From: Prochlorococcaceae cyanobacterium jk18x22bins.40
GTDB lineage: Bacteria; Cyanobacteriota; Cyanobacteriia; PCC-6307; Cyanobiaceae
Reading direction: 5' to 3'
Assembly (NCBI GenBank): GCA_022826155.1
Contig: JAJDVL010000035.1
Span: forward strand, 1-49,210
DNA: 49,210 nt
The notes beneath the pieces were generated by a model that was given only the letters and a program-made list of their open reading frames with translations, did no database searches and had not been told where the DNA came from. This document shows, piece by piece, positions 34,197 through 43,118 of this stretch (positions are counted from its first letter, which is position 1; each line of letters starts with the position of its first letter). Both the position numbers and the translations under genes were made by a program.

Positions 34197-35360
34197 ATGG
34201 GGGCGGATTTGCAGGCCCGCTGGCATCCATCCATTGCCGAGATTCCACAACCCGCATGGCAGGCGTTGGTGGCACCCCACGATCTGCCCCATTTTTCCTG
34301 GGACTGGCTCCACTGCCTGGAAATCTCCGGCGCCATTGCGCCCAGCCATGGCTGGCAGAGTTGCCACCTCAGCCTCTGGCGTCACCAGGAGTTGATCGCT
34401 GTGGCGCCCCTCTATCTCAAAGCACACAGCTATGGGGAATTTGTTTTCGACCAGGCGTTTGCCCAGGTGGCGGGACAACTGGGGCTGGAGTACTACCCCA
34501 AGCTGCTGGGTATGAGTCCCCTGACCCCTGCCATGGGCTACCGTTTCTTCACGGCGCCCGGGGAAGACCAGCAAAGCATGACCCGGCTCATGCTCAAACT
34601 GGTGGATGATCTCTGCCGGCGCAACGGTATTCTCAGCGCCAACTTTCTCTATGCTGCAGAGGATTGGGCGGAGTTGGCGGAGCAGGCTGGTTGCGCCCCG
34701 TGGCTCCAGCTCCGCAGCGAATGGCGCCGCACGGATGAGCACAGTTTTGCGGATTACCTGTCCCGCTTCAATGCCAATCAACGGCGCAACATCAAGCGGG
34801 AGCGCCGTTCTGTTGCCCAGGCGGGCATCAGCCTCACGCCCATGGCGGGAGAGGAGATCCTCCCGGGCCTGTTGCAGCAGATGCACGGCTTTTACAGTGC
34901 CCACTGTGCCCGCTGGGGACCTTGGGGCAGCAAATACCTGACGGCGGATTTTTTCCAGTTGGCGGAACAACGGCTACGGCACCACCTGGTGCTCTTCAGC
35001 GCCCATGAGGGAGACCCCTTGACGCCGGTGGCCATGAGCCTCTGTCTGCGCAACAGCCGCCAACTTTGGGGCCGCTATTGGGGCAGCCAGGTGGAGGTGA
35101 ACGGCCTCCACTTTGAAACCTGCTATTACTCTCCAATTGCGTGGGGCCTTGAGCAGGGAATCCAGCAATTTGACCCTGGTGCAGGGGGAAGCCACAAACA
35201 GCGGCGGGGCTTTCGGGGGGAACCGTTTGCCTGTCTGCACCGTTGGTTTGACTCCAAGCTGGATCAACTGTTGCGAGCCTGGCTGCCCCAAAGCAATCGC
35301 CGTTTGGTAGAACAAATCAACAGCGTAAATGCCCAAATGCCGTTACATTGCCCTCACTGA
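34197..35360 (+). CDS. FemAB-like/GNAT protein (DUF482)
   Basis: The 387-aa protein of the PF04339 (FemAB_like, formerly DUF482) family has the blocks PHFSWDWLHCLE, HSYGEFVFDQAFAQVAGQLGLEYYPKLLGMSPLTPAMGYRFF, ANQRRNIKRERRSV, the LWGRYWGSQVEVNGLHFETCYYSPIAWGLEQGIQQFDPGAGGSHKQRRGF signature and PFACLHRWFD at the C-terminus. Such proteins are tandem GNAT folds with an unknown acceptor; peptidoglycan or an amino-acyl transfer has been proposed for relatives. No signal peptide is present. The ATG is at 34197. The end is close to or overlaps the DUF4346 gene, depending on the start chosen for that gene. Confidence 0.9.
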   Translation: MGADLQARWHPSIAEIPQPAWQALVAPHDLPHFSWDWLHCLEISGAIAPSHGWQSCHLSLWRHQELIAVAPLYLKAHSYGEFVFDQAFAQVAGQLGLEYYPKLLGMSPLTPAMGYRFFTAPGEDQQSMTRLMLKLVDDLCRRNGILSANFLYAAEDWAELAEQAGCAPWLQLRSEWRRTDEHSFADYLSRFNANQRRNIKRERRSVAQAGISLTPMAGEEILPGLLQQMHGFYSAHCARWGPWGSKYLTADFFQLAEQRLRHHLVLFSAHEGDPLTPVAMSLCLRNSRQLWGRYWGSQVEVNGLHFETCYYSPIAWGLEQGIQQFDPGAGGSHKQRRGFRGEPFACLHRWFDSKLDQLLRAWLPQSNRRLVEQINSVNAQMPLHCPH

Positions 35361-35379
35361 TTGCCCTTCCGAACTTAAA

Positions 35380-35772
35380 ATGAACTTTATGGCCATGACT
35401 CCCCAGGAACGGCGGTGCCATGATGATCATCTCTCCCGCCGCGCAATTGCCCTTGACCCTTCCGGCTACGTCCTGATCTTTCTGGATCGGGACGCTGGAG
35501 ACATTGTTGCTGAACACTACAGCAATGTTATTAACGACCAGGGCCTGGCCGCGGATCCGGAGACAGGCGAGGTGTTGGCATGTCGTGGTGGAGCGCCGCG
35601 TCAGCCGGTGGCCACCTACCGGGGATATTCCGCCAAGGAAGTGGGCATTCGCCTGGTGGAAGAGGCGGATCCGTGTCCTGTGAGCCGACTGGACCATGCC
35701 CTTTATCTGGGCCGTGAGTTGCAGCGGGCCGAGGCCTGCCTTGAGAGCGGACAGGATTATGTCCAGGATTGA
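35380..35772 (+). CDS. DUF4346 domain protein
   Basis: The protein of about 130 aa contains LDPSGYVLIFLDRDAGDIVAEHYSNVINDQGLAADPETGEVLACRG and a GYSAKEVGIRLVE block. This is the DUF4346 pattern (P-x-G-Y-x-x-I...HY-S-N...GLA-x-DP-x-TGE-x-x-C), widespread in cyanobacteria and of unknown function. In-frame starts exist at 35329 (overlapping the upstream gene), 35380, 35389 and 35395; none has a clear ribosome-binding site, and 35380 is used here. It lies between the FemAB-like gene and the PetL-like gene on the same strand. Confidence 0.8.
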   Translation: MNFMAMTPQERRCHDDHLSRRAIALDPSGYVLIFLDRDAGDIVAEHYSNVINDQGLAADPETGEVLACRGGAPRQPVATYRGYSAKEVGIRLVEEADPCPVSRLDHALYLGRELQRAEACLESGQDYVQD

Positions 35773-35813
35773 TTAGGCGTGGACCTGTGCTCCCCTAAGG
35801 TGGATTCTGAATC

Positions 35814-35921
35814 TTGTCTGAGCACACCGTGGGCGTTGCCTTTTATCTGATCTTCATGGGCGCGGGCCTGGCCGGTGCCGTGGTCATGTTCAAGCTGCTG
35901 CGGGGCATCAAGCTGATCTGA
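35814..35921 (+). CDS. petL: Single-helix small protein, PetL-like (cytochrome b6f subunit candidate)
   Basis: This 35-codon gene is short enough to be missed by length filters. From TTG 35814 it encodes a few polar residues, then GVAFYLIFMGAGLAGAVVMF and KLLRGIKLI. One transmembrane helix followed by a basic R-G-I-K-L-I tail is the usual form of cyanobacterial PetL-type subunits. AAGGTGGA lies about 10 bp before the TTG, whereas the inner GTG (35829) would be too far from it. The stop ends 2 bp before the convergent chrA stop. The PetL name is tentative; other one-helix photosynthesis subunits are possible. Confidence 0.55.
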   Translation: MSEHTVGVAFYLIFMGAGLAGAVVMFKLLRGIKLI

Positions 35922-35923
35922 GC

Positions 35924-37114
35924 TCAGAGCACGCCCTGCAGAAGCGTCACCACCAGGCCCAGGCCCAGACCCAGCAGCACAAGCCGGGCTGGCTTGAGCC
36001 AGCGGCCCAGCAGCAGGGCGGTGCAAAGCAGCGCCAGCAAGGCCAGGCTGGTGTGCGGCTCTTCCGCTTGCAGGCTGGTCCAGGTGAGGGGGACGGCGGC
36101 GGCGGCCACGGCGCCGGGAACACCAGCCAGCACACCGGCCAAAAAGCGCTGAACCCTTGCGTCTCGGCGGATGCGCTGCAGCAGCGGCAACCCCGCCAGG
36201 ATGAACGCCACGCTGGGCAGGAAGATGGCTGCCGTGGCCACCAGCGCCCCCACCAGGGCTGTTGTGGGGCCGCCCCCGGCAACCCAACCCGCCTGATAGC
36301 CCACGAAGGTGCTGGTAAGCACCACCGGCCCCGGGGACACCTGACCAATGGCCACGCCGTCCAGGAATTGGCCCCCACTGAGCCAGCCCAGCCCCACCAC
36401 CTGATCCTGCAGCAGAGGGACGATCACCAGCCCGCCCCCAAACACCAACAGCCCGGCCTGGAGGAATACCCCGGCCAACTGCACCAGCCAGAACCATGAC
36501 GCCTGCACCCGCCCCAGCTCCGCCCACCATGGGGCAAGACCGGACAGAAGCAGGAGGGTGCCACCCATGGTGGCTCGCCAACAGTTGGCGACCCCTGCCG
36601 CCAGCAGCAGCAACCCGGCGGGCAACACCAGGGGGCTGAACTGGTGCAGGAGACCGCCAAGGGCCACGGAGACGGCCATGGCCTGCTGCCAGGGCTGCCG
36701 CTGTTGCCGCAACAGCTTGCCCACAAACGTCCAGATCACAGCCGCCACAACCGGCTTGACCACCACCAGCACCGTGGCCAGGCCGGTCACGGTCTGTCCC
36801 TGACGCCACAACTCACTGAGCAGCAGCACGGTCACCAACCCGGGGAGCAAAAAACAGAGGCCGCTCACCAGGCCCCCAAGGGTGCCACGACAGCGCCATC
36901 CCAGCACCATGGCCAGTTGGCTCGAGGCGGGGCCAGGCAGGGTCTCGCACAGGGCCAATCCCTCGGCAAAGACCTGGGGACCCACCCACTGGCGCTGCTG
37001 GACCACCTGATCCCGCATCAGGGCCATGTGGGCCTGGGGACCACCAAAGCCCAGCAAGCCAATGCCCAAGAACACCTGGATCAGTTCAGGCCAGGAGGGA
37101 CGGTTCACCGCCAT
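35924..37114 (-). CDS. chrA: Chromate transporter ChrA (two-domain)
   Basis: The 396-aa protein has two repeated CHR halves. The first has VFLGIGLLGFGGPQAHMALM and ETLPGPASSQLAMVLGW; the second has VFLQAGLLVFGGGLVIVPLLQDQVV and GQVSPGPVVLTSTFVGYQ. The two GFGGP/VFGGG and LPGP/SPGP signatures define the long-chain CHR family, proton-coupled efflux of chromate. About ten membrane segments are visible. The start at ATG 37114 is set by the MAVNRPSWPELIQVFLGIGLLGFGGP opening. It follows rimO by 23 bp on the same strand and is probably co-transcribed with it. Confidence 0.92.
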   Translation of the reverse strand: MAVNRPSWPELIQVFLGIGLLGFGGPQAHMALMRDQVVQQRQWVGPQVFAEGLALCETLPGPASSQLAMVLGWRCRGTLGGLVSGLCFLLPGLVTVLLLSELWRQGQTVTGLATVLVVVKPVVAAVIWTFVGKLLRQQRQPWQQAMAVSVALGGLLHQFSPLVLPAGLLLLAAGVANCWRATMGGTLLLLSGLAPWWAELGRVQASWFWLVQLAGVFLQAGLLVFGGGLVIVPLLQDQVVGLGWLSGGQFLDGVAIGQVSPGPVVLTSTFVGYQAGWVAGGGPTTALVGALVATAAIFLPSVAFILAGLPLLQRIRRDARVQRFLAGVLAGVPGAVAAAAVPLTWTSLQAEEPHTSLALLALLCTALLLGRWLKPARLVLLGLGLGLVVTLLQGVL

Positions 37115-37137
37115 GGATTCCGGGGAGATTGGCCTGA

Positions 37138-38478
37138 TCAAGGATCGGCATGGTCCACCGTGGTGGCTTCCAGGTCGTAGAGATGGGCAGCGGTGATGCG
37201 GGCCTGGACCAGGTTGCCCACCCGGCCCGACCCCTGCAGATGGACCACCCCGTCCACCTCCGGTGCAAAGCGGCTGCAACGGCCACGCTTTTCCCCGGTG
37301 GCGGGGTCTTCCTCCTCCACCAACACGGGCACAACGCGCCCCACCCAGGCTTGATTCCGTCGCTGGGCAATGGGTTGCTGGAGTTGCATGAGCCGGTCGC
37401 GGCGCGCCTGGGCCACGTTGTTGGACACGGGGTTGGGCAGGGTTGCCGCGGTGGTGCCCTCCTCTGGAGAGAAGGCAAACACCCCCACATGGTCGAACTG
37501 CTGGCGCTGGACAAAATCCTCCAGGTGGGCGAAATGAGCCTCCGTTTCCCCGGGGAACCCCACAATGAGGGTGGTGCGGATGGTGGCATCCGGCAATTGC
37601 TGACGCAGGCGATCCAGCAGCACCTCGTTCACGTCCGCCTGCCAGGGGCGATTCATGGCCTTGAGGATTTGCGGGTGGCTGTGCTGTAGGGGAAGGTCCA
37701 GATAGGGCAGCACGTTGGGCGTCTCTCGGAACGCCGCCAGCACCTCGGAGGTCAGACCGGTGGGATAAGCGTAGTGGACCCGGATCCAGGGAATCGCCAC
37801 GGTGCCCAGCAGCCGCAACAACTCCGCCAGCATGGGCTTGCCGTAGCGGTCACGGCCGTAGTTGGTGGTGATCTGGCTGATGAGGATCAACTCCTGCACC
37901 CCCTGCTCCACCAGTTGCCGGGCCTCGGCCTGGATGGACTCCATGGAGCGGGAGCGCTGGTTGCCCCGCAGGTGGGGAATGATGCAAAAGGCGCAGCGGT
38001 AGTCGCAGCCCTCGGCCACCTTCACGTAGGCCACGGCATGGGTCGTGGTGCGCTTCCGGGGCACGTGCTCATCCGCCAGGAAGGTGGGCACAGCGCTCAC
38101 CTGCCGGACCCGCTCTCCCGCCACGACCCGCTCCAACACGGAGACAATGTGTTGATAGTCGCCACTGCCTACCACGGCCCGCGCCTCGGGCAGGGCCTCC
38201 AGCAGTTTCGCCTGGAAGTGTTGAGCCAAACATCCGGCAATGATCAGTTGTTTCCCCTCCTCCGCCAGCCGCACCAGGGTGCGCACCGATTCCTGACGCG
38301 CCTCCTGAATGAAGCTGCAGGTGTTCACTACCACCAGATCAGCGGCGGTCTCGTCACTGCTCACTCCGTAGCCGGCTGCATCCAGCAAGCCCAGCATGTG
38401 CTCACTGTCCACCCGGTTTTTCTCACAGCCCAGATGGGCAAAGGCCACGGTGGGACGCATCCCACGGGACCGGGCCAT
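37138..38478 (-). CDS. rimO: Ribosomal protein S12 methylthiotransferase RimO
   Basis: The 446-aa radical-SAM enzyme adds a methylthio group to the conserved Asp of ribosomal protein S12. The UPF0004 domain has [31 protein letters not shown] and IIAGCLAQ, three Cys for the auxiliary cluster. The radical-SAM cluster is [22 protein letters not shown] (C-x3-C-x2-C). Next come the [10 protein letters not shown] segment and a C-terminal TRAM domain ([34 protein letters not shown]). ATG 38478 is used; ATG 38460 and TTG 38517 are alternatives. It is followed by chrA. Confidence 0.96.
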   Translation of the reverse strand: MARSRGMRPTVAFAHLGCEKNRVDSEHMLGLLDAAGYGVSSDETAADLVVVNTCSFIQEARQESVRTLVRLAEEGKQLIIAGCLAQHFQAKLLEALPEARAVVGSGDYQHIVSVLERVVAGERVRQVSAVPTFLADEHVPRKRTTTHAVAYVKVAEGCDYRCAFCIIPHLRGNQRSRSMESIQAEARQLVEQGVQELILISQITTNYGRDRYGKPMLAELLRLLGTVAIPWIRVHYAYPTGLTSEVLAAFRETPNVLPYLDLPLQHSHPQILKAMNRPWQADVNEVLLDRLRQQLPDATIRTTLIVGFPGETEAHFAHLEDFVQRQQFDHVGVFAFSPEEGTTAATLPNPVSNNVAQARRDRLMQLQQPIAQRRNQAWVGRVVPVLVEEEDPATGEKRGRCSRFAPEVDGVVHLQGSGRVGNLVQARITAAHLYDLEATTVDHADP

Positions 38479-38577
38479 GGCGTCAGGGGCCAGCGCGAAG
38501 GGATGGGATGCGTGCAAGGGACTGGCAGAGTGGTGTTGCCATCATGATCCCTCACCCTGGACTGCAATCACCCACGG

Positions 38578-39378
38578 ATGAACCGCTGGCGCCAACTCTT
38601 CGGGGAGCAGCGGCCGTTGATCGGCGTGATCCACTTGCCCCCGTTGCCAGGCGCCCCGGGCTGGGGAGGGGACATGGATGCGGTGGAAGCCTGGGCTTTG
38701 GCGGATGCCCAAGCTTATGCCAACGGCGGCGCCACCGCAGTGCTGGTGGAAAACTTTGGCGACCATCCCTTTTTCCCCCACCAGGTGCCGCCGGAGACCG
38801 TTGCCGCCATGGGGCGAATTGCCACCGCCGTGGTTCGGGCGGTTCCCTTACCGGTGGGCATCAACGTGCTGCGCAACGACGGCGCTGCCGCCTTGGCTGT
38901 GGCCGTAGCCAGCGGGGCGCAATTTATCCGGGTGAACGTTCTGAGCGGGGCCATGGTCACCGACCAGGGCCTGATCCAGGGATGCGCTGCCCAGCTTCTG
39001 CGTCAGCGACGTCTCCTGGCTGCCGATGACGTCGCTGTGCTGGCGGACGTGCTGGTCAAGCACGCCTTGCCCCTGGCGCCCTTGCCGATGCACACGGCGG
39101 TGCAGGACACCCTGGAGCGGGGTGGCGCGGATGGGGTCATCGTGTCAGGCGACAGCACAGGAACTCCAGTGGAACTGGAGGTCTTGCAGCAGGCCCGCCA
39201 TGCATCACGGGGAGCACCTGTGCTGATTGGCAGCGGCTTCGGGCCAGCCACCGCGGACCGTTTGGGTCCCCTGTGTGACGGAGTGATCGTGGCCTCGGCG
39301 CTGAAACGGGACGGCCGACTGTGCAATCCGGTGGACCCTCAACGGGTTGCACAGATGCGGAACCAGTTTCACCCTTGA
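38578..39378 (+). CDS. btpA: Photosystem I biogenesis protein BtpA
   Basis: The 266-aa TIM-barrel-like protein of the BtpA/SgcQ family opens RPLIGVIHLPPLPGAPGWGG and has AYANGGATAVLVENFGDHPFF, LPVGINVLRNDGAAALAVA, GAQFIRVNVLSGAMVTDQG, ADGVIVSGDSTG and APVLIGSGFGP. In Synechocystis, BtpA is a thylakoid-associated protein needed to accumulate photosystem I at low temperature. There is no signal peptide. It starts 60 bp from the leftward rimO start, so the two are divergent. Its last 10 bp overlap the small His-rich gene on the other strand. Confidence 0.93.
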   Translation: MNRWRQLFGEQRPLIGVIHLPPLPGAPGWGGDMDAVEAWALADAQAYANGGATAVLVENFGDHPFFPHQVPPETVAAMGRIATAVVRAVPLPVGINVLRNDGAAALAVAVASGAQFIRVNVLSGAMVTDQGLIQGCAAQLLRQRRLLAADDVAVLADVLVKHALPLAPLPMHTAVQDTLERGGADGVIVSGDSTGTPVELEVLQQARHASRGAPVLIGSGFGPATADRLGPLCDGVIVASALKRDGRLCNPVDPQRVAQMRNQFHP

Positions 39379-39647
39379 GGTTGCCCCTGGGACCGTAAAC
39401 GACGGGATGTGGAGACAGCCAACATGGCACAGCTCAACACGGCCAGCCACAGGGCTGGATTAGCGAACTGGTCAGTTGATTGGGGGTGTGTGGTCTCCCC
39501 ATGGGTGTGGGGAACGGTGACGGAACCGGGGACATGGGGATGGGCAGATGCGTCGGGAGACCAACTGCCGAGAGCCAGGATGCCGCAGCTAACGCCAGCG
39601 AACAACAGGGCTGCCTTTTGGCAACGGTTAGGTGGTTGCGTGGTCAT
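39369..39647 (-). CDS. Small exported His-rich protein with one C-terminal helix
   Basis: The 92-aa protein (ATG 39647; an alternative start lies at 39686) has a basic N-terminus and a hydrophobic segment (AALLFAGVSCGILALGSW), then DASAHPHVPGSVTVPHTHGETTHPQS with five His in a short stretch. A membrane helix (PALWLAVLSCAMLAVS) and a basic tail (RRLRSQGQPQG) follow. This is the shape of a small periplasmic or thylakoid-lumen protein anchored at its C-terminus; the His stretch could bind metal. I do not recognise a family. It overlaps the btpA 3' end by 10 bp and is divergent from the VKOR gene. Confidence 0.55.
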   Translation of the reverse strand: MTTQPPNRCQKAALLFAGVSCGILALGSWSPDASAHPHVPGSVTVPHTHGETTHPQSTDQFANPALWLAVLSCAMLAVSTSRRLRSQGQPQG

Positions 39648-39742
39648 CAAGAGTGTGGAGCTGAGGAAAAGCGACCTCCTGATCATTGTGCCATTCGCTT
39701 GTCCATCCTGGTGCTAGGACGGGGGAACACTACGGAGCTTGA

Positions 39743-40714
39743 ATGGGCAGTTCACGGATGATCCGGCGCCACCGCAACGAGTCTGTGGAGCGATGGCCTC
39801 GTCTGGCCATGGTTGTTTTGGCCTCCATCGGGGCTGTTGACACAGGACTCATCACTCTCAAACGATGGCAGGTGGTACCGGAACTGGCTTGCCCCGTCAC
39901 CGGGGACGGGTGCGACATCGTGCTCAACAGCCCCTGGGCCACGGTGTTGGGACAGCCCTTGGCGCTATTCGGCTTTCTGGCCTATGCCACGGTGCTGGTG
40001 TTGGCGGTGACGCCCCTGGTGGCGCCCAAGCAAAGCCGCTGGCAGCTCAACCGCACCACGTGGCCCCTGCTCATGCCCCTGTCTCTGGCCATGGCTGTGT
40101 TCAGCCTCAGCCTGGTGGGGTTGATGGTGGTGGTGATTCAGGCCTTTTGCTTCTTCTGCCTGCTCTCAGCCGTCCTCTCGGTGCTGTTGTTCTTGATTGC
40201 CCTGGTGGGCCACCGTTGGGACGACATGGGGGCGCAGGTTTTCCGGGCGCTGATCGTCGCTCTGGTGGTGGCGGTGGCCTCCTTTGCCTGGATCCAGGCC
40301 AGTGATCCTGATCGTCAGGTAGCCAACCCGGACGGCAAGCGTCCACCTGCCATCACCACCCCCAGCAGCGAGGCCCAGGTTGCCTTGGCCGAGCATCTGA
40401 CGGCCAGTGGCGCCGTGGTCTACACAGCGTGGTGGTGTCCCGCCTGCCGCACGCAGAAGGAGTTGTTCGGCAAGGAGGCCGCCAAGGAACTGGCCATTGT
40501 GGAGTGTGCCCAGGATGGCTATAATTCAGAGCCCCAGCGCTGCGAGGCGAAGGAGATTCAGTCCTACCCCACCTGGGAAATTGACGGGGCCTTGCTCACA
40601 CCGGGGATCAAGAATCCGGAGGAGTTAGCGGATATTTCCGGTTACACAGGGGAACGTCTGTTCCCCACCTTGCCCTCCCGGTCTTCCGCACCCAGCAGTT
40701 CGCCTCAGTCATAA
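39743..40714 (+). CDS. VKOR-thioredoxin fusion (disulfide-forming membrane protein)
   Basis: The 323-aa protein combines a vitamin K epoxide reductase domain and a C-terminal thioredoxin-like domain. It oxidises cysteines of exported proteins and passes electrons to quinone, replacing DsbB/DsbA in cyanobacteria. The VKOR loop pair is CPVTGDGC (Cys 50 and 57) with the following conserved Ser in LNSPWATVLG. The quinone-side pair is FCFFC (Cys 136 and 139), and the Trx pair is WWCPAC (Cys 232 and 235). Four to five hydrophobic segments lie between. All redox pairs are present. ATG 39743 is used; MIRRH at 39758 is possible. Confidence 0.95.
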   Translation: MGSSRMIRRHRNESVERWPRLAMVVLASIGAVDTGLITLKRWQVVPELACPVTGDGCDIVLNSPWATVLGQPLALFGFLAYATVLVLAVTPLVAPKQSRWQLNRTTWPLLMPLSLAMAVFSLSLVGLMVVVIQAFCFFCLLSAVLSVLLFLIALVGHRWDDMGAQVFRALIVALVVAVASFAWIQASDPDRQVANPDGKRPPAITTPSSEAQVALAEHLTASGAVVYTAWWCPACRTQKELFGKEAAKELAIVECAQDGYNSEPQRCEAKEIQSYPTWEIDGALLTPGIKNPEELADISGYTGERLFPTLPSRSSAPSSSPQS

Positions 40715-40750
40715 CATCCTGAAGTTCCTAATCTGAGTCCAGGGTTTCTG

Positions 40751-40939
40751 GTGCAGTGCTGTGGCCTCCGGCATACCAGCAACCCAACCGTTGAGGCCAC
40801 ACTCAGGGACGGGTTCAGGGAACAGATCAGGGCCAGCGAAGCCAGGCAACAGGGAGAAATGGTGGCGCTGAGGGCAAGCGTGAGGACGTTAAGCGGCAAG
40901 CCGGATCGGGTGTTGGAGAGCCTGCTGGTGGCCCAGTGA
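40751..40939 (+). CDS. Short ORF, possible coiled-coil gene remnant
   Basis: The 62-codon frame (GTG start) becomes protein-like from its middle on: TVEATLRDGFREQIRASEARQQGEM... and KPDRVLESLLVAQ. The residues are those of an amphipathic helix or coiled coil. The N-terminal 15 residues look random, so it may be the 3' relic of a longer gene. The family is unknown. Apart from this, the 40715-40981 interval between VKOR and nadB contains nothing supportable. Confidence 0.25.
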   Translation: MQCCGLRHTSNPTVEATLRDGFREQIRASEARQQGEMVALRASVRTLSGKPDRVLESLLVAQ

Positions 40940-40981
40940 GCGGCGTGCGCCAAGGCGCTCCAACCAAGATGCTCCCAACGG

Positions 40982-42598
40982 TCAGGCTTCAATACCCACA
41001 GGGCGGCTACTGATGGCCCGGCCCTGTTGCTGGCGGCTGTGGCGGCGCCAGAAGGGCTGTTGAGCCGGGTGATCCAGGCGGTAGTGACCACCCCGGCTTT
41101 CACGGCGGAAGCGGGCTGCCTCCAGCAGTAAGAGCCCCAGGGCACAGAGGTGTTCCACCTCCACCCAACGGCGCAGGAGTCCCATGGCCTGGGGAAGGAC
41201 AGGGTGCCGGTCACCGGGAGCGCTGGTCTTGAGCCAGGCCAACTCCGGCCTGTGGTCCAACCCATGGGCCAGTGCCTGGAGTTGCTGCTGGGCCATGGCC
41301 ATGGCGTCTTCTCGGCGATTGACTCCCGCCATGGTCCAGCAGAGGTCACGAATCCGGCGGCTGATGTCCCGGGCAGCCACCATGGATGAGCTGGTCACCG
41401 CAACAGGAGCGGCGAGACGGTGTACGGGAACGGTGCGGGGGAGATCCAGATCCAAATCCCCCTGCTCCAGTTGGTGGGCGCAGACCAGGCATTCCATCAA
41501 GGAGTTGCTGGCCAGGCGATTGGCGCCATGGACGCCGCTGCTGGCCACCTCCCCCAGGGCGTAGAGCCCTGGCACCGTGGTGTGGGCTTGCAGGTCGGTC
41601 TGCACCCCGCCCATCCAGTAGTGGGCAGCCGGGGCCACGGGGACAGGCATGGTGAGGGGGTCAATGCCCCAGGCGCGGCAGCGTTCCAGGATGGCGGGGA
41701 ATTGCCGCAGCAGGCGCTCCTGGCCAATGGGGCGCAGATCCAGCCACACGTGGGTATCCCCACGGCGCACCATGTGCTCAGCCAGGGCACGACTCACCTC
41801 GTCACGGCTGGCCAGATTACCGCCCCCCACGGCAGCCACCGGATCACTGCCGTCCAGATTGTGGAGCACAGCCCCCTCCCCACGGGCCGCTTCGCTGATG
41901 AGGAAGTGGGGCGCTCCCGGAATCATCAGCGCCGTGGGGTGAAACTGCACAAACTCCAGATCCCGCAACGCGGCCCCGGCGCGGTAGGCCATCACCACCC
42001 CGTCTCCACTGGCGAGAGGGGGATTGGTGGTTTGGGCAAACAGGCGGCAGCCACCACCACTGGCCAACACCACGGCCCCGGCCCGCAGCCAGCCGACCAC
42101 GCCAGCCGCCATGAGTTGCAAGCCACAACAACGCCGGCCGTCCCGCCAGAGTTGCAACACCACGGCGTCGTTGTGCTGGTGCAGGCGGGGCCGTTCCCGC
42201 ACCCTGGCCTGGAGCACCTCCACGATGGCCCGACCGGTTTGATCCGCTGCGTGGAGCACCCGCCGCTGGCTGTGGGCCGCCTCGATGGTGCGGCTCAACT
42301 GCCCCCCCTGGCGATCAAAGCGCACCCCCAACGACAGGAGCCGCTCCACACAGCGGGGCGCCTGCTCCACCAGCAGCCGCACGGCACGGGGTTCACAGAG
42401 CCCGGCGCCTGCAGCCAAGGTGTCGTGGAAGTGGGCCTCAGTGGAGTCGTCCGGACCCAGCGCCGCGGCAATACCCCCCTGGGCCCAGCGGCTGGCAGAG
42501 CGGGCCCGGGAATCCTTGGTGAGCAGGAGAACGTTGAGCTGGACCGGCAACGCCAGGCAGGCCATGAGGCCGGCAGCGCCACTGCCCACAACCACCAC
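40982..42598 (-). CDS. nadB: L-aspartate oxidase NadB
   Basis: The 538-aa FAD enzyme oxidises aspartate to iminoaspartate for NAD synthesis. It starts directly in the FAD-binding strand (VVVGSGAAGLMAC). Further blocks are SRWAQGGIAAALGPDDS, VQFHPTALMIPGAPHFLISEAARGEGAVL, MPVPVAPAAHYWMGGVQTDLQAHTTVPGLYALGEVASSGVHGANRLASNSLMECLVC and the C-terminal helical domain. The only canonical start in frame is GTG 42598, which leaves no residues before beta1. The frame is open further upstream to psbU but has no ATG/GTG/TTG; a CTG overlaps the psbU stop (CTGA). It follows psbU by a few dozen bases on the same strand. Confidence 0.93.
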   Translation of the reverse strand: MVVVGSGAAGLMACLALPVQLNVLLLTKDSRARSASRWAQGGIAAALGPDDSTEAHFHDTLAAGAGLCEPRAVRLLVEQAPRCVERLLSLGVRFDRQGGQLSRTIEAAHSQRRVLHAADQTGRAIVEVLQARVRERPRLHQHNDAVVLQLWRDGRRCCGLQLMAAGVVGWLRAGAVVLASGGGCRLFAQTTNPPLASGDGVVMAYRAGAALRDLEFVQFHPTALMIPGAPHFLISEAARGEGAVLHNLDGSDPVAAVGGGNLASRDEVSRALAEHMVRRGDTHVWLDLRPIGQERLLRQFPAILERCRAWGIDPLTMPVPVAPAAHYWMGGVQTDLQAHTTVPGLYALGEVASSGVHGANRLASNSLMECLVCAHQLEQGDLDLDLPRTVPVHRLAAPVAVTSSSMVAARDISRRIRDLCWTMAGVNRREDAMAMAQQQLQALAHGLDHRPELAWLKTSAPGDRHPVLPQAMGLLRRWVEVEHLCALGLLLLEAARFRRESRGGHYRLDHPAQQPFWRRHSRQQQGRAISSRPVGIEA

Positions 42599-42633
42599 GT
42601 CCCATGCCTGGTCAAAGATGGGGCAATCAGGCT

Positions 42634-43011
42634 TCAGCGGTACTGACCGTCGTTGATGCGGTCAAAACCCACGTTCAGCGCCACCTCAGGATCCGTCACG
42701 GTGAAGTTGTCCTTGTACTTCTCGAACAATTCCTGCTGCCGCTGGGTCAGGTCCAGGCTGAGCACGTCGTCAATGCTTTCATAGGGGCCGCCAACAACAA
42801 TTTTGCCCGCCAGGGTGGGATACATGCCGGGGAACTGCTGGAAGCGCCGCACGGAAGCATTGTTCAAGTCCACCAGACCTGCTTGTTGCTCCGCCAATTT
42901 GGCATCAGCGGCATTGCGCAACTCAACAGCCAGGGCGGTCTTCGGCGCCATGGTGCAGAGCAGCCCAATGGCCATCACTGCCGCCAGCAGCCAAGTACCA
43001 AGACGCTTCAT
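42634..43011 (-). CDS. psbU: Photosystem II 12 kDa extrinsic protein PsbU
   Basis: The 125-aa precursor of the lumenal PSII protein stabilises the oxygen-evolving cluster. The signal peptide ends at TALA (residue ~28), giving a mature N-terminus VELRNAADAKLAEQQAGLVDLNNASVRRFQQFPGMYPTLAGKIV. The helix-hairpin-helix part DLNNASVRRFQQFPGM and the YKDNFTVTDPEVALNVGFDRINDGQYR tail are diagnostic. ATG 43011 gives a normal signal peptide; 43032 would add seven residues. It is transcribed leftwards ahead of nadB. Confidence 0.96.
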   Translation of the reverse strand: MKRLGTWLLAAVMAIGLLCTMAPKTALAVELRNAADAKLAEQQAGLVDLNNASVRRFQQFPGMYPTLAGKIVVGGPYESIDDVLSLDLTQRQQELFEKYKDNFTVTDPEVALNVGFDRINDGQYR

Positions 43012-43118
43012 CGGAATCGTGCCACGGATCATCGGGAAGTGGCCTCGTTAGGGCCCCCAGCAGCTTGGCAGACGGAAGGAGTAAATCCTGCGTTCAGGGG
43101 CAGGGCTTTTGCAGTTCT

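Noticed and set aside
34146..34970. Extension of the NSS transporter to 734 aa
   Set aside because: The extra frame is antisense to the FemAB-like gene, and a strong GGAGGAAT site precedes ATG 34145.
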